From NCBI GenBank assembly GCA_934446065.1, contig CAKSDP010000021.1, positions 1-33,524 on the forward strand: 33,524 nt of DNA, given 5' to 3'. Shown piece after piece: positions 25,668 to 33,524 of this stretch. Below the pieces are notes generated by a model that had not been told where the DNA came from, ran no database searches, and was given only the letters and a program-made list of their open reading frames with translations. The translations under genes and the position numbers were made by a program. Origin of the DNA: an uncultured Eubacteriales bacterium (GTDB lineage: Bacteria; Bacillota; Clostridia; Oscillospirales; CAG-272). Position 1 is the first letter of the stretch; every line of letters starts with the position of its first letter.

Positions 25668-26840
25668 TTATTTGTTATCTGAGTTTCTGTCTTCCTTCAT
25701 CGGAGCGGGAGCGACAACGCCCTTCAGCGCGTCGTCACGGCTCTCGGCAGCCTCCGCCTTCTCTTCCGCATTATCGGAAGCAGGAGAATTTTCTCCGGCA
25801 TCGGCAGTATCCTCGGACGGCTTGTCGTTCTTCTTTGCCTTAGGTTCCGGAGCCGGCTCGCCATCGTCGTCCGCATCGATGTAGTGAAGTGATTTCACCT
25901 TCGGTTTGTTGGGATCGGCAACTCTCGGAGTCTTCTTCTTCGACTTTCCGGCAAGCTCACGCTCTGCCGCCTTGTAATCCTCCTCCGTGAACTTCGGCAC
26001 AGGCATGATCTTCGCAAGTGCTATCTGCTGCACGGTCTGGAGAATATTGCGGAGGATCCAGTAAACGCCGAGCGTACCGGGCCATACTGCTGCAAAATAA
26101 ACAGACATGAGCGGTCCGACGATCATCATGATCTTCATGCTCGGATTGTTCTGCTGCTCCTTCATATCGGGAGAAACATAGGTGAAATGGCGGATGATCT
26201 TCTGGCTTCCGTACATCGCGATGAACGTGATGAGCGGAATCAGCATGAGCGCCCAGCTTGTGACCTTGCCGTCCTTCAGGGGAGTCTGCGTAAGGTCAAG
26301 TCCGAACAGCTTGAAATCGGGGAAGTTTCCGCCGAGATCGATGCCGCTGAACGCGCCCTCGCCCATTTGCGACATATGGTGCGCGAGATCAAGCTCAAGC
26401 GTAGCCTTGGAAAGCTCGACACCCGTAGCCTCAACCACCTTCTGTATTGCGGCGATAGTATCGGCGCTGTACTTGAGAATGTAGCTGAGCGGCATACGGA
26501 CAACGTTGTACAAAAGCATGATGATCGGGAGCTGGATCAGAAGCGGCATACAGCCGCCGGCGGGATTGAAGTTCTCGCGCTGATAAAGGTCGAGGGTCTC
26601 CTCCTGCATCTTCTTCTGCGTAGCCTGATCGTTTCTGCCCTTGTACTTGTTCCGGATCGCCATGATCTTCGGGGCAAGCCGCGCCTGCTTTATCGAGTTC
26701 TTCTGCTGCTTTATCGCAAGAGGCAGGAGTATCACCTGCATCACGAGCGTGAAGAAGAACAGTGCTACGGTATAATCACCGAACAGCCTGTAACAAAACA
26801 GGATGATCGATCCGAAAAAATTGTAGATTGCTTCAAACAT
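25668..26840 (-). CDS. yidC: Membrane protein insertase YidC/OxaA
   Basis: YidC inserts and folds membrane proteins, alone or with SecYEG. The 390-residue product is the Gram-positive Oxa1-like form without the large periplasmic domain. The first helix is followed by FFFTLVMQVILLPLAIKQQKNSIKQARLAPKI (about 30-60), which leads into the cytoplasmic hairpin. Then come GGCMPLLIQLPIIMLLYNVV near 95-115, helices near 185-210 and 245-280, and PGTLGVYWILRNILQTVQQ. An inserted extracytoplasmic segment lies at about 125-175. The last 100 residues are a charged K/E/D/A tail. No lipobox is visible at the N-terminus. The gene starts 5 bases after yidD. Confidence 0.96.
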   Translation of the reverse strand: MFEAIYNFFGSIILFCYRLFGDYTVALFFFTLVMQVILLPLAIKQQKNSIKQARLAPKIMAIRNKYKGRNDQATQKKMQEETLDLYQRENFNPAGGCMPLLIQLPIIMLLYNVVRMPLSYILKYSADTIAAIQKVVEATGVELSKATLELDLAHHMSQMGEGAFSGIDLGGNFPDFKLFGLDLTQTPLKDGKVTSWALMLIPLITFIAMYGSQKIIRHFTYVSPDMKEQQNNPSMKIMMIVGPLMSVYFAAVWPGTLGVYWILRNILQTVQQIALAKIMPVPKFTEEDYKAAERELAGKSKKKTPRVADPNKPKVKSLHYIDADDDGEPAPEPKAKKNDKPSEDTADAGENSPASDNAEEKAEAAESRDDALKGVVAPAPMKEDRNSDNK

Positions 26841-26845
26841 TACTG

Positions 26846-27097
26846 TTAATCATCTTTCTTTGTTCTGGATTTTCTTCGTCTCTTCGGGACCGGATCGTAT
26901 CCCCCGCGCCCGAACGGATTGCACCTGAGGATGCGCCACAGGGCGAGCGCCGTTCCGACGACGACTCCCCACTCGCGCAGCGCCTCGATGGCGTATTCGG
27001 AGCAGCACGGCGTGAATCTGCACGACGGCACGCTCTTCAGGGGCGAGATATATTTCCGGTAAAGTCCGATAAGATAAATGAGTATCCTTGAAATCAT
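26846..27097 (-). CDS. yidD: Membrane protein insertion efficiency factor YidD
   Basis: YidD is a small membrane-associated helper of insertion, encoded between rnpA and yidC in most bacteria. The 83-residue product has the family signature: LIGLYRKYISPLK, CRFTPCCSEYAIEAL with its cysteines, and WRILRCNPFGRGGYDPVP. A basic tail (KRRRKSRTKKDD) follows. Its ATG overlaps the rnpA stop by four bases (ATGA), which implies coupled translation. Confidence 0.96.
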   Translation of the reverse strand: MISRILIYLIGLYRKYISPLKSVPSCRFTPCCSEYAIEALREWGVVVGTALALWRILRCNPFGRGGYDPVPKRRRKSRTKKDD

Positions 27098-27486
27098 GAC
27101 CTACCGTCTCCGACAGAGAGCATATCAAGACGTTCAAGGCAGTACACCATATCGCGCTGCACCTGCTGCATTTTCATCTCCACCGCAGCGGATCTGCATG
27201 ATATAACGACGAGGAAGCCGTGTTTTACACCGATATCCCGTTCGATGAGGCGATAAGCTTCGCGAACGACTCTTTTCGCCCGGTTTCTCTCGACCGCGCC
27301 CCCGATCTTTTTTGAGGCTGATATACCGACGCGGTTGAACGACTGCTTCAGCGGATTTTCCCGGCGAAGCCGTCCCTCTGCCCTGTCGCGCAGGACATAG
27401 ACCGCGACGGTCCTTGATGCGCACTTTTTACCTTTGGCGTATGCCTTTGAATAAAGATGATTTTCCCTTATCGGAAATTGTTTCAT
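27094..27486 (-). CDS. rnpA: Ribonuclease P protein component
   Basis: RnpA is the protein cofactor of RNase P, which trims tRNA 5' leaders. The 130-residue product starts MKQFPIRENHLYSKAYAKGK and contains the RNA-binding signature VGISASKKIGGAVERNRAKRVVREAYR near 53-80. A GTG three codons upstream is possible, but the ATG at 27486 follows AAGGTGG at good spacing. It lies between rpmH and yidD as usual; the 157-base gap from rpmH contains several hairpins. Confidence 0.96.
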   Translation of the reverse strand: MKQFPIRENHLYSKAYAKGKKCASRTVAVYVLRDRAEGRLRRENPLKQSFNRVGISASKKIGGAVERNRAKRVVREAYRLIERDIGVKHGFLVVISCRSAAVEMKMQQVQRDMVYCLERLDMLSVGDGRS

Positions 27487-27503
27487 GCCTACCACCTTCG
27501 CCG

Positions 27504-27538
27504 CATTGCGGCAATGTGACGCGCACCGCGCGGTGCGC
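27504..27538. repeat. Tandem palindromes in the rpmH-rnpA spacer
   Basis: CATTGC-G-GCAATG (27504-27516) is followed by the perfect 18-base palindrome GCGCACCGCGCGGTGCGC (27521-27538). They lie just ahead of the rnpA ribosome binding site and could be RNA hairpins affecting rnpA translation or mRNA processing. Confidence 0.6.
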
Positions 27539-27558
27539 CGTTTTGTGCAAATATACGT

Positions 27559-27603
27559 AAAACCTCCGAGAAAAGCACGATCGCCTGTTTTTCCGGAGGT
27601 TTT
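27559..27603 (-). terminator. Intra-operon hairpin/attenuator between rpmH and rnpA
   Basis: AAAACCTCCG (27559-27568) pairs with CGGAGGTTTT (27594-27603), and the stem continues inward with GAAAA/TTTTC past a single bulge. On the minus strand the T run after the stem is short, so it is likely a partial terminator giving more rpmH than rnpA mRNA. Confidence 0.6.
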
Positions 27604-27643
27604 CTCTTCAAAGGAGCGTAGCGTATACTCGCAATGCGAATGC

Positions 27644-27778
27644 TCAGTGGGTGAGTCTTGCTCTGCCCTTCTGACGTCTTCTCTTCAGTACTTTTCTGCC
27701 GTCTGCAGTTGCCATTCTCTTTCTGAAGCCGTGTACCTTGCTGCGATGACGCTTCTTCGGCTGATATGTTCTGAGCAT
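27644..27778 (-). CDS. rpmH: 50S ribosomal protein L34
   Basis: L34 is a very basic protein of the 50S subunit, usually encoded next to rnpA. The 44-residue product reads MLRTYQPKKRHRSKVHGFRK and continues RMATADGRKVLKRRRQKGR before ending LTH, a near-consensus L34. An AAGGAGG site precedes the ATG. It leads the rpmH-rnpA-yidD-yidC-jag-EamA series. dnaA, which commonly lies upstream in the opposite direction, is absent here. Confidence 0.97.
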   Translation of the reverse strand: MLRTYQPKKRHRSKVHGFRKRMATADGRKVLKRRRQKGRARLTH

Positions 27779-27857
27779 GGGATGCACCTCCTTTTACATG
27801 CGTTAAAATTAAATTCGGGATAAAGCTAAGTACGACGGGCGCACATAAGCATTATTA

Positions 27858-27887
27858 ATTATACATTATATACCTGCGATTTGTCAA
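27858..27887 (-). promoter_or_regulatory. Promoter of the rpmH-rnpA operon
   Basis: On the minus strand: TTGACA, 18 bases, TATAAT, with a second TATAAT-like box five bases earlier. About 70 bases of leader follow before the rpmH ribosome binding site. Confidence 0.8.
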
Positions 27888-27927
27888 GTATTTTGCGTAA
27901 TTTTGTTTTTTACGATATTACAAGGTG

Positions 27928-27964
27928 AAAATACGGGCGAACACCTTTCGGTATCCGCCCGTAT
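27928..27964 (-). terminator. Terminator after the heptad-repeat envelope protein gene
   Basis: A 9-bp stem (27931-27939 with 27956-27964; ATACGGGCG) is followed on the minus strand by TTTTCACC. It ends the DUF308-MMPL-repeat-protein operon. Confidence 0.7.
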
Positions 27965-27976
27965 AATATTTGTATG

Positions 27977-30391
27977 TCAGTCCTCGGAGGGAGCGGTAAC
28001 GCTGTCTGTACGGTAGATGAACTTGACCTCGCCGTTCATATCATCCGATATTCCGGTGAAGGATTTGTAATCCTTGGATACATCGACCGTCGCGCGCATT
28101 CTCGTCACAAGTCCGGCGAGATCGCCGTTTACTGCATCGACGAGCTTCTGCACACCCTTATCGTTGAACTCGCGGAGTCCGTCGGACAGCTTGAGAGAGC
28201 CGTCACGCAGCGCCGTGATTCCGTCAACGAGCGCCGGTGCGCCGTTCTTCATCGTGAGAACACCGTTGTACAGCTCGGCTGCGCCGTCGGAGAGGGATGC
28301 CGCGCCGCTCTTCACCTGTGCTGCACCGTCGGAGAGGCTTGACGCTCCGTCGGCAAGTGCTGCGGCTCCGTTCTTGAGATCAGCCGCGCCGCCTGCAAGC
28401 TCTGCGGCTCCGCCCGCGAGTGTGGACGAGCCGTTCTTCAGCTCTGCCGCACCGCTTGAAAGAGTTCCCGCTCCGGCGTTTGCGGATTCAACACCGGCAG
28501 TGTATTTTCTGAGTCCGTCATAGAACTCGTTGTAGCTTGAAAGCTGCGCCTTAAGCGCCGTAAGGCTTGCAGCGCCCGCGCTTGCCTTTTCCACGGCTGC
28601 GTTGATCTGCGACTGCACCTCATCGGACTTCATATTCTGCTCGATAAGCGCTGCCGCCTGTGCCGCAGTGTTCTCAGCGATTAAAGCCTTAACTTTATCC
28701 GACGCCATCTGAGCCGCAAGATTCTGCTCGATAAGAGCCTGAACGGCTTCGGTCTGCATCTGTGCGTCTATTGCGGCGTTGATCTGCGCCTGAGCCTCGG
28801 CACTGATCGCGCCTGCCGCGACTGCTGCATCATACTGCTCCTTTGTCATGCCCTGCGATGCGAGCACCTTTTCTTCAACGCCGCTGCGGACAGCCGCCTC
28901 GACCTGAGGCTTCACCTGAGCCTCAACGGCTGCGGTGACACCCGCCTCGATCTGAGCCATATTTTCATTCACCTTAGCGGTGACGGTCTCGCGTGCAACA
29001 GCCTCCGCCTTTGCAGTGACGCTTGCGGTATCAAGCGACGCGATTATTCCGTCAAGTACCGTCTTGTAGTTGTCGATGGTCAGCTCGGGAGCGTCAATTC
29101 CGGCTTCCTTTATCTGATTGTTAGCGAGCGTGAGAAGCGAGGCGAATACCTGCTCCGCGCCGCCGTTCAGCGTATCGTTGTTTGCGCAGAGCTCGCCGAG
29201 ACCGCCCGCAAGCTGTGCTGCTCCTGCGGCGATCTGACCGACGCCCGAATCAAGCGCTGCCGCGCCGTTTGAAAGTGTGTTCGCACCGTCGGAAAGAGTG
29301 GCGGAGCCGTCGCGAAGCTGTGCTGCGCCGCCGTTCAGCTCCGACGCACCGTCTGCAAGGGTGGACGATCCGTCACGGAGCTGCGCCGCGCCGTTCTTCA
29401 ATGCTTCCGCACCTGCGGCAAGCTTATCAATGCCGCTCACAAGCTCGCCCGATTTGTCAAGCAGCGTGCAAAGTCCGTCGTAAAGCTGGCTTGAACCGTC
29501 CATGAGCTGGCTCATGGCATCCGTCAGCTCATCGAGAGAGCCGGTCAACTCGTCGGCTGCGTCAAAATTGTCGGAATTCATCTTGCTGAAGATATCGTTT
29601 GTTGCGATGCTGATGGTGTTCGTCATCTCAAAGTTTTTGACGTCCGCCTCGATCTCGACATAAGACGGGATCTCAAGCTTGCTCTCGTCGATCGCGAGGT
29701 TATCGCTGAGTCCGGGGAACGCGATTCCGACTACCACCGTATGATTGCCGTCATTCACGATCTTACCGTTCGTAACCTCGACATTCGTGAACACATCGTT
29801 GTCGAGGAGCATTCCGGTGAGCATTGCAAACGGCACGTAGATCTTCTCCTCTTTGCCGTCGATCTCAACCGTTTCGTACTGATTGTTCGTATAGTCGTAG
29901 CGTATGGTGACATGGCCGCTCTTTCCGGCAAGCTCATCTGTCGAAATACTGCTGCCGTCAAGCTTGTATGACACGCTCATACCGACGGGAAGCTCTTTCT
30001 CAATGTTGCCCTGGTAATATATATCGCCGCCGGCAGCATCCCAGACGCGCGTGCCGTCGCCGCCCATCGTGTAGCTCTCATCGCCGTGGACGTTCTCAAC
30101 GTCGCCCATCTCGGACTTATCGCTGATCTGCGCCGCCCCGAGCGTGTTCTTCAGCCAGTCGCTGACGATGATCTTCTTGACCGCGCCGTCCGCGCCGGCA
30201 ATGACGTACACCGTCTCATCCTTGGTGTTTTCGTTCTCGTCGCCGTGATCTATCAGGGATACCTTATCCTCTGCGGCGGTATTATCTGTCTTGCCTGCAT
30301 TTGAGGAGTACGCCGCAGCGGCGACTGTTCCGCCGACCGCAAGAAGCGCACACAGTATTACCGATATAGGTTTTACGATTCTGTTTTTCAT
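27977..30391 (-). CDS. Large extracytoplasmic protein with two heptad-repeat blocks (YhgE/Pip-like)
   Basis: This 804-residue protein has an N-terminal signal or anchor helix (about 8-27) and otherwise lies outside the membrane. Residues 55-290 form a beta-rich globular region. Two blocks of seven-residue repeats of the form LxxGAxx (about 297-412 and 623-745) resemble the coiled-coil repeats of YhgE/Pip phage-infection proteins. Between them, 413-620 is an A/Q/E-rich, probably helical region. Unlike YhgE there is no C-terminal membrane domain. It lies 28 bases after an MMPL permease gene, so I infer an envelope-spanning partner of that exporter. No function is known to me. Confidence 0.85.
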   Translation of the reverse strand: MKNRIVKPISVILCALLAVGGTVAAAAYSSNAGKTDNTAAEDKVSLIDHGDENENTKDETVYVIAGADGAVKKIIVSDWLKNTLGAAQISDKSEMGDVENVHGDESYTMGGDGTRVWDAAGGDIYYQGNIEKELPVGMSVSYKLDGSSISTDELAGKSGHVTIRYDYTNNQYETVEIDGKEEKIYVPFAMLTGMLLDNDVFTNVEVTNGKIVNDGNHTVVVGIAFPGLSDNLAIDESKLEIPSYVEIEADVKNFEMTNTISIATNDIFSKMNSDNFDAADELTGSLDELTDAMSQLMDGSSQLYDGLCTLLDKSGELVSGIDKLAAGAEALKNGAAQLRDGSSTLADGASELNGGAAQLRDGSATLSDGANTLSNGAAALDSGVGQIAAGAAQLAGGLGELCANNDTLNGGAEQVFASLLTLANNQIKEAGIDAPELTIDNYKTVLDGIIASLDTASVTAKAEAVARETVTAKVNENMAQIEAGVTAAVEAQVKPQVEAAVRSGVEEKVLASQGMTKEQYDAAVAAGAISAEAQAQINAAIDAQMQTEAVQALIEQNLAAQMASDKVKALIAENTAAQAAALIEQNMKSDEVQSQINAAVEKASAGAASLTALKAQLSSYNEFYDGLRKYTAGVESANAGAGTLSSGAAELKNGSSTLAGGAAELAGGAADLKNGAAALADGASSLSDGAAQVKSGAASLSDGAAELYNGVLTMKNGAPALVDGITALRDGSLKLSDGLREFNDKGVQKLVDAVNGDLAGLVTRMRATVDVSKDYKSFTGISDDMNGEVKFIYRTDSVTAPSED

Positions 30392-30419
30392 ATCTGTACT
30401 ATCCTTTCTTGGTTATCGC

Positions 30420-32540
30420 TTACTTCTGATATGTGGGCACCGGCGCCTCACTTGTCTGAGCGTTCTTTTTCTTCAGGACCCCCTTCATTTCGAAGGTCGT
30501 TGCACATATGAGCTTATCGCACAGAAGCAGGAGTGCGGGGAGAATGAATATTACGCAGAGCATACTTACCACAGCGCCTCTTGCCATCAGCATACACATG
30601 GAGCTGATGATGTCGATATCGGAATACACCGCAACTCCGAATGTTGCTGCGAACAGTCCCATACCGGACACGATGATCGACGGGATCGAGGACGAGAGCG
30701 CCGTGATGACGCTTTCCTTTTTGTCGTTTCCGGAAAGGCGTTCGGACTTGTATCTTGTGGTCATGAGTATCGCATAGTCAACCGTTGCGCCGAGCTGTAT
30801 CGTACTTATACATATCGGGGCGATGAACGGCAGCGACTGACCGAGGTAATGCGGCAGGCCGAGGTTTATGAATATCGCAAGCTCGATCACCGCTATAAGG
30901 ATGAACGGAAGGCTGAAGCTCTTCTCGACCAAGGCAATGATAATGAAGATCGCGACGATCGACACTGCGTTTACGACCTGGAAGTCGTGGTTTGTCGTTT
31001 CGATCATATCCTTCATGCACGGCGCCTCGCCGATGAGCATACCTGTGTCGTCGTACCGCTTGAGGATGGCGTTCAGGCTGTCAACCTGCTCGTTTACAAG
31101 ATCGCTTGCGACCTTGTACTCGGAGTTGATGAGGAGCAGCTCCCACTTATCGCTCTCGAGAATCTCTCTGATGCTGTCGGGGATTATCTCCTCCGGCACG
31201 CGTGAACCGATCACGGATTCCATGCCGAGCACGTATTTGACGCCGGGCACATCCTCCATCTCATCTATCATCGCTCTGACGGATTTCTGCGGGAGGTCAG
31301 CCCTGACGAGCAGCATATGCGTTGACGCGATGTCGAACTCATCGGACAGCTTGGAGTTTGCAATAACGTACTCCATGTCCTCGGGGAGGCACTGACCCAT
31401 ATCGTAGTAGACCTCATCGTTCGTCTTGTCATAGCCGTAATATGCCGGCGGAATGAGTACGAGGAACAGCGCAAGGAACACGGGGAATATTTTTGCAACG
31501 CCGCGTGCGAAGCCGTTCATACTCGGTATAAGCGAACGATGGCGGGTAGCCTGAAGCGGTCGGTCGAGAATAAGTATCATTGCGGGGAGCACCGTCACGC
31601 ATCCGATGACTCCGAGGATAACACCCTTCGCCATGACGATTCCGAGGTCGCGGCCGAGGGTAAATGTCATAAAGCACAGCGCCGCAAATCCGGCAACCGT
31701 CGTGATCGAGCTTCCAACGACTGATGTCAGCGTATCGCTGATCGCCGCGGACATTGCCTCTTTATTATCGGAATATATCTCACGCTTCTCGTTGTAGCTG
31801 TGCCACAGGAATATTGAATAGTCCATTGTGACCGCAAGCTGAAGGACTGCGGACAGCGCCTTTGTTATGTACGAGATCTCGCCGAAGAAGTAGTTCGTAC
31901 CGAGGTTCAGAAGGATCATCATGCCGATAGACGCAAGGAACACGAACGGCACGAGCCAACCGTCGAGGAACAAAAGCATTGCAAGTGTTGCAAAGACGAC
32001 TGCAAGCGCGACGTAGATCGGCTCCTCTTTCTCGCACAGATCCTTCAGGTCGGTGACGAGCGCCGACATACCGGATACGAAGCACTGCTTGCCTGCGATC
32101 GAACGTATCTCACGGATCGCGTCCATCGTGATATCGGCTGACGTTGCGCTGTCGAAGAACACCGCTACCATCGTTGCGTTATCGCGGTTGAACTCATTGT
32201 ACAGCTTGTCGGGGAGCATCTCCATCGGGATGGATACATCGGCGAGAGTCGAGTACCACAGCACAGTCTCTACGTGGTCCACCTCTTCGAGCTTATCGCA
32301 GAGCGCAGCCACGTCTTTCGGCTTCATGTCCTCCACGACGATAAGGGAAAACGCGCCCTTGCCGAAATCCTCAAGCAGCTCGTTCTGTCCGATGACGGTG
32401 TCAAAGTCATCCGGCAGATAGTCGAGCATATCGTAGTTGATCCTCGTTCCGACCATGCCGAACACGGACGGTATCAGAAGAAGGATCGCAATTATCAGAA
32501 TCGGAATGCGGTATTTTACGACTGCCTTTGAGAATCGCAT
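30420..32540 (-). CDS. MMPL/RND-family membrane transporter
   Basis: MMPL proteins of the RND superfamily move lipids or other hydrophobic molecules using the proton gradient. The 706-residue product has two similar halves. Each has one membrane helix, an external domain of about 130 residues and five helices. The first half begins VKYRIPILIIAILLLIPSVFG and has MDYSIFLWHSYNE, and the second has TVDYAILMTTRYKSE; the Asp-Tyr pairs are the proton-relay positions of MmpL proteins. The GAGGAC site and 5-base gap after the DUF308 gene indicate one operon, with the heptad-repeat protein following. Confidence 0.92.
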   Translation of the reverse strand: MRFSKAVVKYRIPILIIAILLLIPSVFGMVGTRINYDMLDYLPDDFDTVIGQNELLEDFGKGAFSLIVVEDMKPKDVAALCDKLEEVDHVETVLWYSTLADVSIPMEMLPDKLYNEFNRDNATMVAVFFDSATSADITMDAIREIRSIAGKQCFVSGMSALVTDLKDLCEKEEPIYVALAVVFATLAMLLFLDGWLVPFVFLASIGMMILLNLGTNYFFGEISYITKALSAVLQLAVTMDYSIFLWHSYNEKREIYSDNKEAMSAAISDTLTSVVGSSITTVAGFAALCFMTFTLGRDLGIVMAKGVILGVIGCVTVLPAMILILDRPLQATRHRSLIPSMNGFARGVAKIFPVFLALFLVLIPPAYYGYDKTNDEVYYDMGQCLPEDMEYVIANSKLSDEFDIASTHMLLVRADLPQKSVRAMIDEMEDVPGVKYVLGMESVIGSRVPEEIIPDSIREILESDKWELLLINSEYKVASDLVNEQVDSLNAILKRYDDTGMLIGEAPCMKDMIETTNHDFQVVNAVSIVAIFIIIALVEKSFSLPFILIAVIELAIFINLGLPHYLGQSLPFIAPICISTIQLGATVDYAILMTTRYKSERLSGNDKKESVITALSSSIPSIIVSGMGLFAATFGVAVYSDIDIISSMCMLMARGAVVSMLCVIFILPALLLLCDKLICATTFEMKGVLKKKNAQTSEAPVPTYQK

Positions 32541-32545
32541 CTGTC

Positions 32546-33145
32546 TCAGTCCTCTCTTTCAATGAAGTCAGCCTCGATGTAGTCGGGCTTCTGGTTCTTT
32601 ATTATCTTCACCGCAGTGATAACGGTGCAGAAATTGAGGATTCCCTCAAACACAAGCGTGATACCGAGGATCACCATGAGAAGGCTGCCACCCTCTCCCG
32701 GGCGAAGCATAAGTGCAAGCCCGCACACTCCCGTGATCACCGCAAATATGAGTATCACCCACCAGCTCGGAACGCCGAAGCTTTTTGCATCAAGTGATAT
32801 CTGAATCTTGAACATCCCGTCGACCAGGATGTACAGCCCGAGGCTTATGCAGATGAATGTCATAAGGCTTCCCGGATTTGCAAGCATTATCACGCCGAGT
32901 GCGATGAGCACTATACCACACGTCAGATCATACTGAAACGCGAGGCGGTACAGATCCCTCGAAAAATACCCGGTAAGTCTGACGACTCCGAAGAGTATCA
33001 TAAGCACTCCGCAAATGATCCCGAGCACGGATGCCGAGATCTCCGGATATACGATAAGCAGTATTCCGAGCGCACAAAGCGCAGCGGACATAATAATGTA
33101 ACCAATCTTGGCAGCTCTCATCGGCGCAACTGAACGCGGCCTCAT
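32546..33145 (-). CDS. HdeD-like DUF308 membrane protein
   Basis: The 199-residue product has six hydrophobic helices built from two-helix units typical of DUF308/HdeD (GILLIVYPEISASVLGIICGVLMILFG, then GVIMLANPGSLMTFICISLGLYILVDG). HdeD is an acid-stress membrane protein in E. coli; the role in Firmicutes is unknown. The chosen ATG has an AAAGGGGG site 8 bases upstream; longer frames run into the promoter region. It is the first gene of the operon with the MMPL transporter and the heptad-repeat protein. Confidence 0.88.
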   Translation of the reverse strand: MRPRSVAPMRAAKIGYIIMSAALCALGILLIVYPEISASVLGIICGVLMILFGVVRLTGYFSRDLYRLAFQYDLTCGIVLIALGVIMLANPGSLMTFICISLGLYILVDGMFKIQISLDAKSFGVPSWWVILIFAVITGVCGLALMLRPGEGGSLLMVILGITLVFEGILNFCTVITAVKIIKNQKPDYIEADFIERED

Positions 33146-33198
33146 AAGAACGCCCCCTTTCATTTGTTCGGTATTTGGTACCTTTTCATTTCGGTGAC

Positions 33199-33227
33199 AG
33201 TATATCATCAGGCGGAGATGGTGACAA
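33199..33227 (-). promoter_or_regulatory. Promoter of the DUF308-MMPL-repeat-protein operon
   Basis: On the minus strand: TTGTCA, 17 bases, TATACT, about 45 bases before the DUF308 ribosome binding site. Confidence 0.65.
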
Positions 33228-33248
33228 TGGACAATGACGGCACGTTGC

Positions 33249-33286
33249 AAAAAAAGCGGACACTCGGCAGGCAATTGTCCGCTTTT
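33249..33286 (-). terminator. Rho-independent terminator upstream of the DUF308 operon
   Basis: A perfect 11-bp stem (33252-33262 with 33276-33286; AAAAGCGGACA) has a 13-base loop and seven Ts after it on the minus strand. It would stop transcription arriving from the right, either from a gene beyond the window or from the candidate promoter at 33313-33341. Confidence 0.85.
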
Positions 33287-33445
33287 CAGACAAAAGCCCC
33301 GCAAGTGTCCAAAATTCAGGCAGGTGGACGCATTTTGTCAAGAAAACGGTCACGGCAGTCGATTTGACCATTGCAGCCGCTCACGGGACAGAGTACAATT
33401 TTAGACAAAGCGGTTACCGTGCCGTTTTTCTCCTGCCGCAGCACG
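33287..33445. other. Non-coding stretch at the right end
   Basis: No convincing gene is visible; a 67-codon plus-strand frame starting at 33164 has no ribosome binding site and overlaps the promoter and terminator. The stretch holds scattered GGACA/TGTCC words and a weak minus-strand promoter candidate (TTGACA at 33336-33341, 17 bases, TGAATT at 33313-33318). That promoter would feed straight into the terminator at 33249-33286. Confidence 0.4.
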
Positions 33446-33524
33446 AATTGTTGGTTTGTCAATGATATGTTACACCATGCTTCAAAAAATTATCGAGAGT
33501 AGCCTTGGGAGAGGTCCAGTTAAG
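33446..33524. repeat. Right copy of the 79-bp terminal inverted repeat
   Basis: This is the inverted counterpart of 2-80, with one difference. It starts AATTGTTGGTTTGTC and runs off the window edge. The inward-reading frame ends in the same C-terminal peptide and TGA stop; the single base difference changes one residue (Thr here, Ile in the left copy). It is probably the end of an insertion sequence that continues beyond the window. Confidence 0.75.

Noticed and set aside
33164..33367. 67-codon plus-strand frame near the right end
   Set aside because: No ribosome binding site, no recognisable protein, and it crosses a terminator and a promoter on the other strand.

Overview
The window looks like a single chromosomal segment from an uncultured, GC-rich, low-complexity-envelope Firmicute, most likely a gut Clostridia member of the Oscillospiraceae/Ruminococcaceae type. 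The reasons are strong AGGAGG-type ribosome binding sites, sigma-A promoters with TATAAT boxes, a CIRCE element ahead of groES-groEL, the rpmG-secE-nusG-rplK-rplA and rpmH-rnpA-yidD-yidC-jag clusters, long-form HPF, a PdaA-type deacetylase and a glutamine-synthetase/ANTAR gene pair. Genes are tightly packed and almost all are housekeeping. I see no prophage, CRISPR array, rRNA or tRNA.

Layout, left to right. 1-80: one copy of a 79-bp repeat whose inverted copy ends the window. 79-5079 (minus): secA followed by two membrane proteins of unknown function. 5276-5761 (plus): trmL. 5924-7877 (minus): groES-groEL with promoter and CIRCE. 8136-9425 (plus): an AGCS amino-acid symporter, then a cluster of small repeats. 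9656-12000 (minus): rpmG-secE-nusG-rplK-rplA, without the usual rplJ-rplL-rpoBC continuation. 12183-13950 (minus): a glycerophosphodiesterase and a lipoprotein deacetylase. 14082-16430 (minus): asnA and a MocR-type aspartate aminotransferase. 16712-18529 (plus): a glutamine-synthetase homologue and an ANTAR antiterminator. 18592-19959 (minus): citrate synthase. 20258-22707 (plus): a 3D/G5 cell-wall protein and a beta-lactamase-fold serine hydrolase. 22788-23315 (minus): hpf. 23581-27778 (minus): rpmH-rnpA-yidD-yidC-jag and an EamA transporter. 27977-33145 (minus): DUF308 protein, MMPL/RND permease and a large heptad-repeat envelope protein. 33146-33445: a promoter, a strong hairpin and scattered repeats. 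33446-33524: the inverted terminal repeat.

Two functional themes stand out. One is protein biogenesis at the membrane and ribosome: SecA, SecE, YidC, Jag, GroESL, ribosomal proteins, NusG, HPF and RNase P. The other is nitrogen metabolism at 14-18.5 kb: aspartate aminotransferase, asparagine synthetase, a GS homologue and an ANTAR regulator, next to citrate synthase, which feeds 2-oxoglutarate.

The most interesting observation is that the GS homologue seems to have lost at least four catalytic positions (equivalents of E. coli E129, E327, R339 and R344). Its operon partner is an ANTAR protein whose receiver domain lacks the phosphoacceptor aspartate. I propose a phosphorylation-independent nitrogen-sensing module built around a pseudo-glutamine synthetase. 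This rests on alignment by eye and needs testing. Secondary points of interest are the inverted repeat at both window ends, which contributes to the stop codon of the first ORF, and the three-gene DUF308-MMPL-heptad-repeat export locus.
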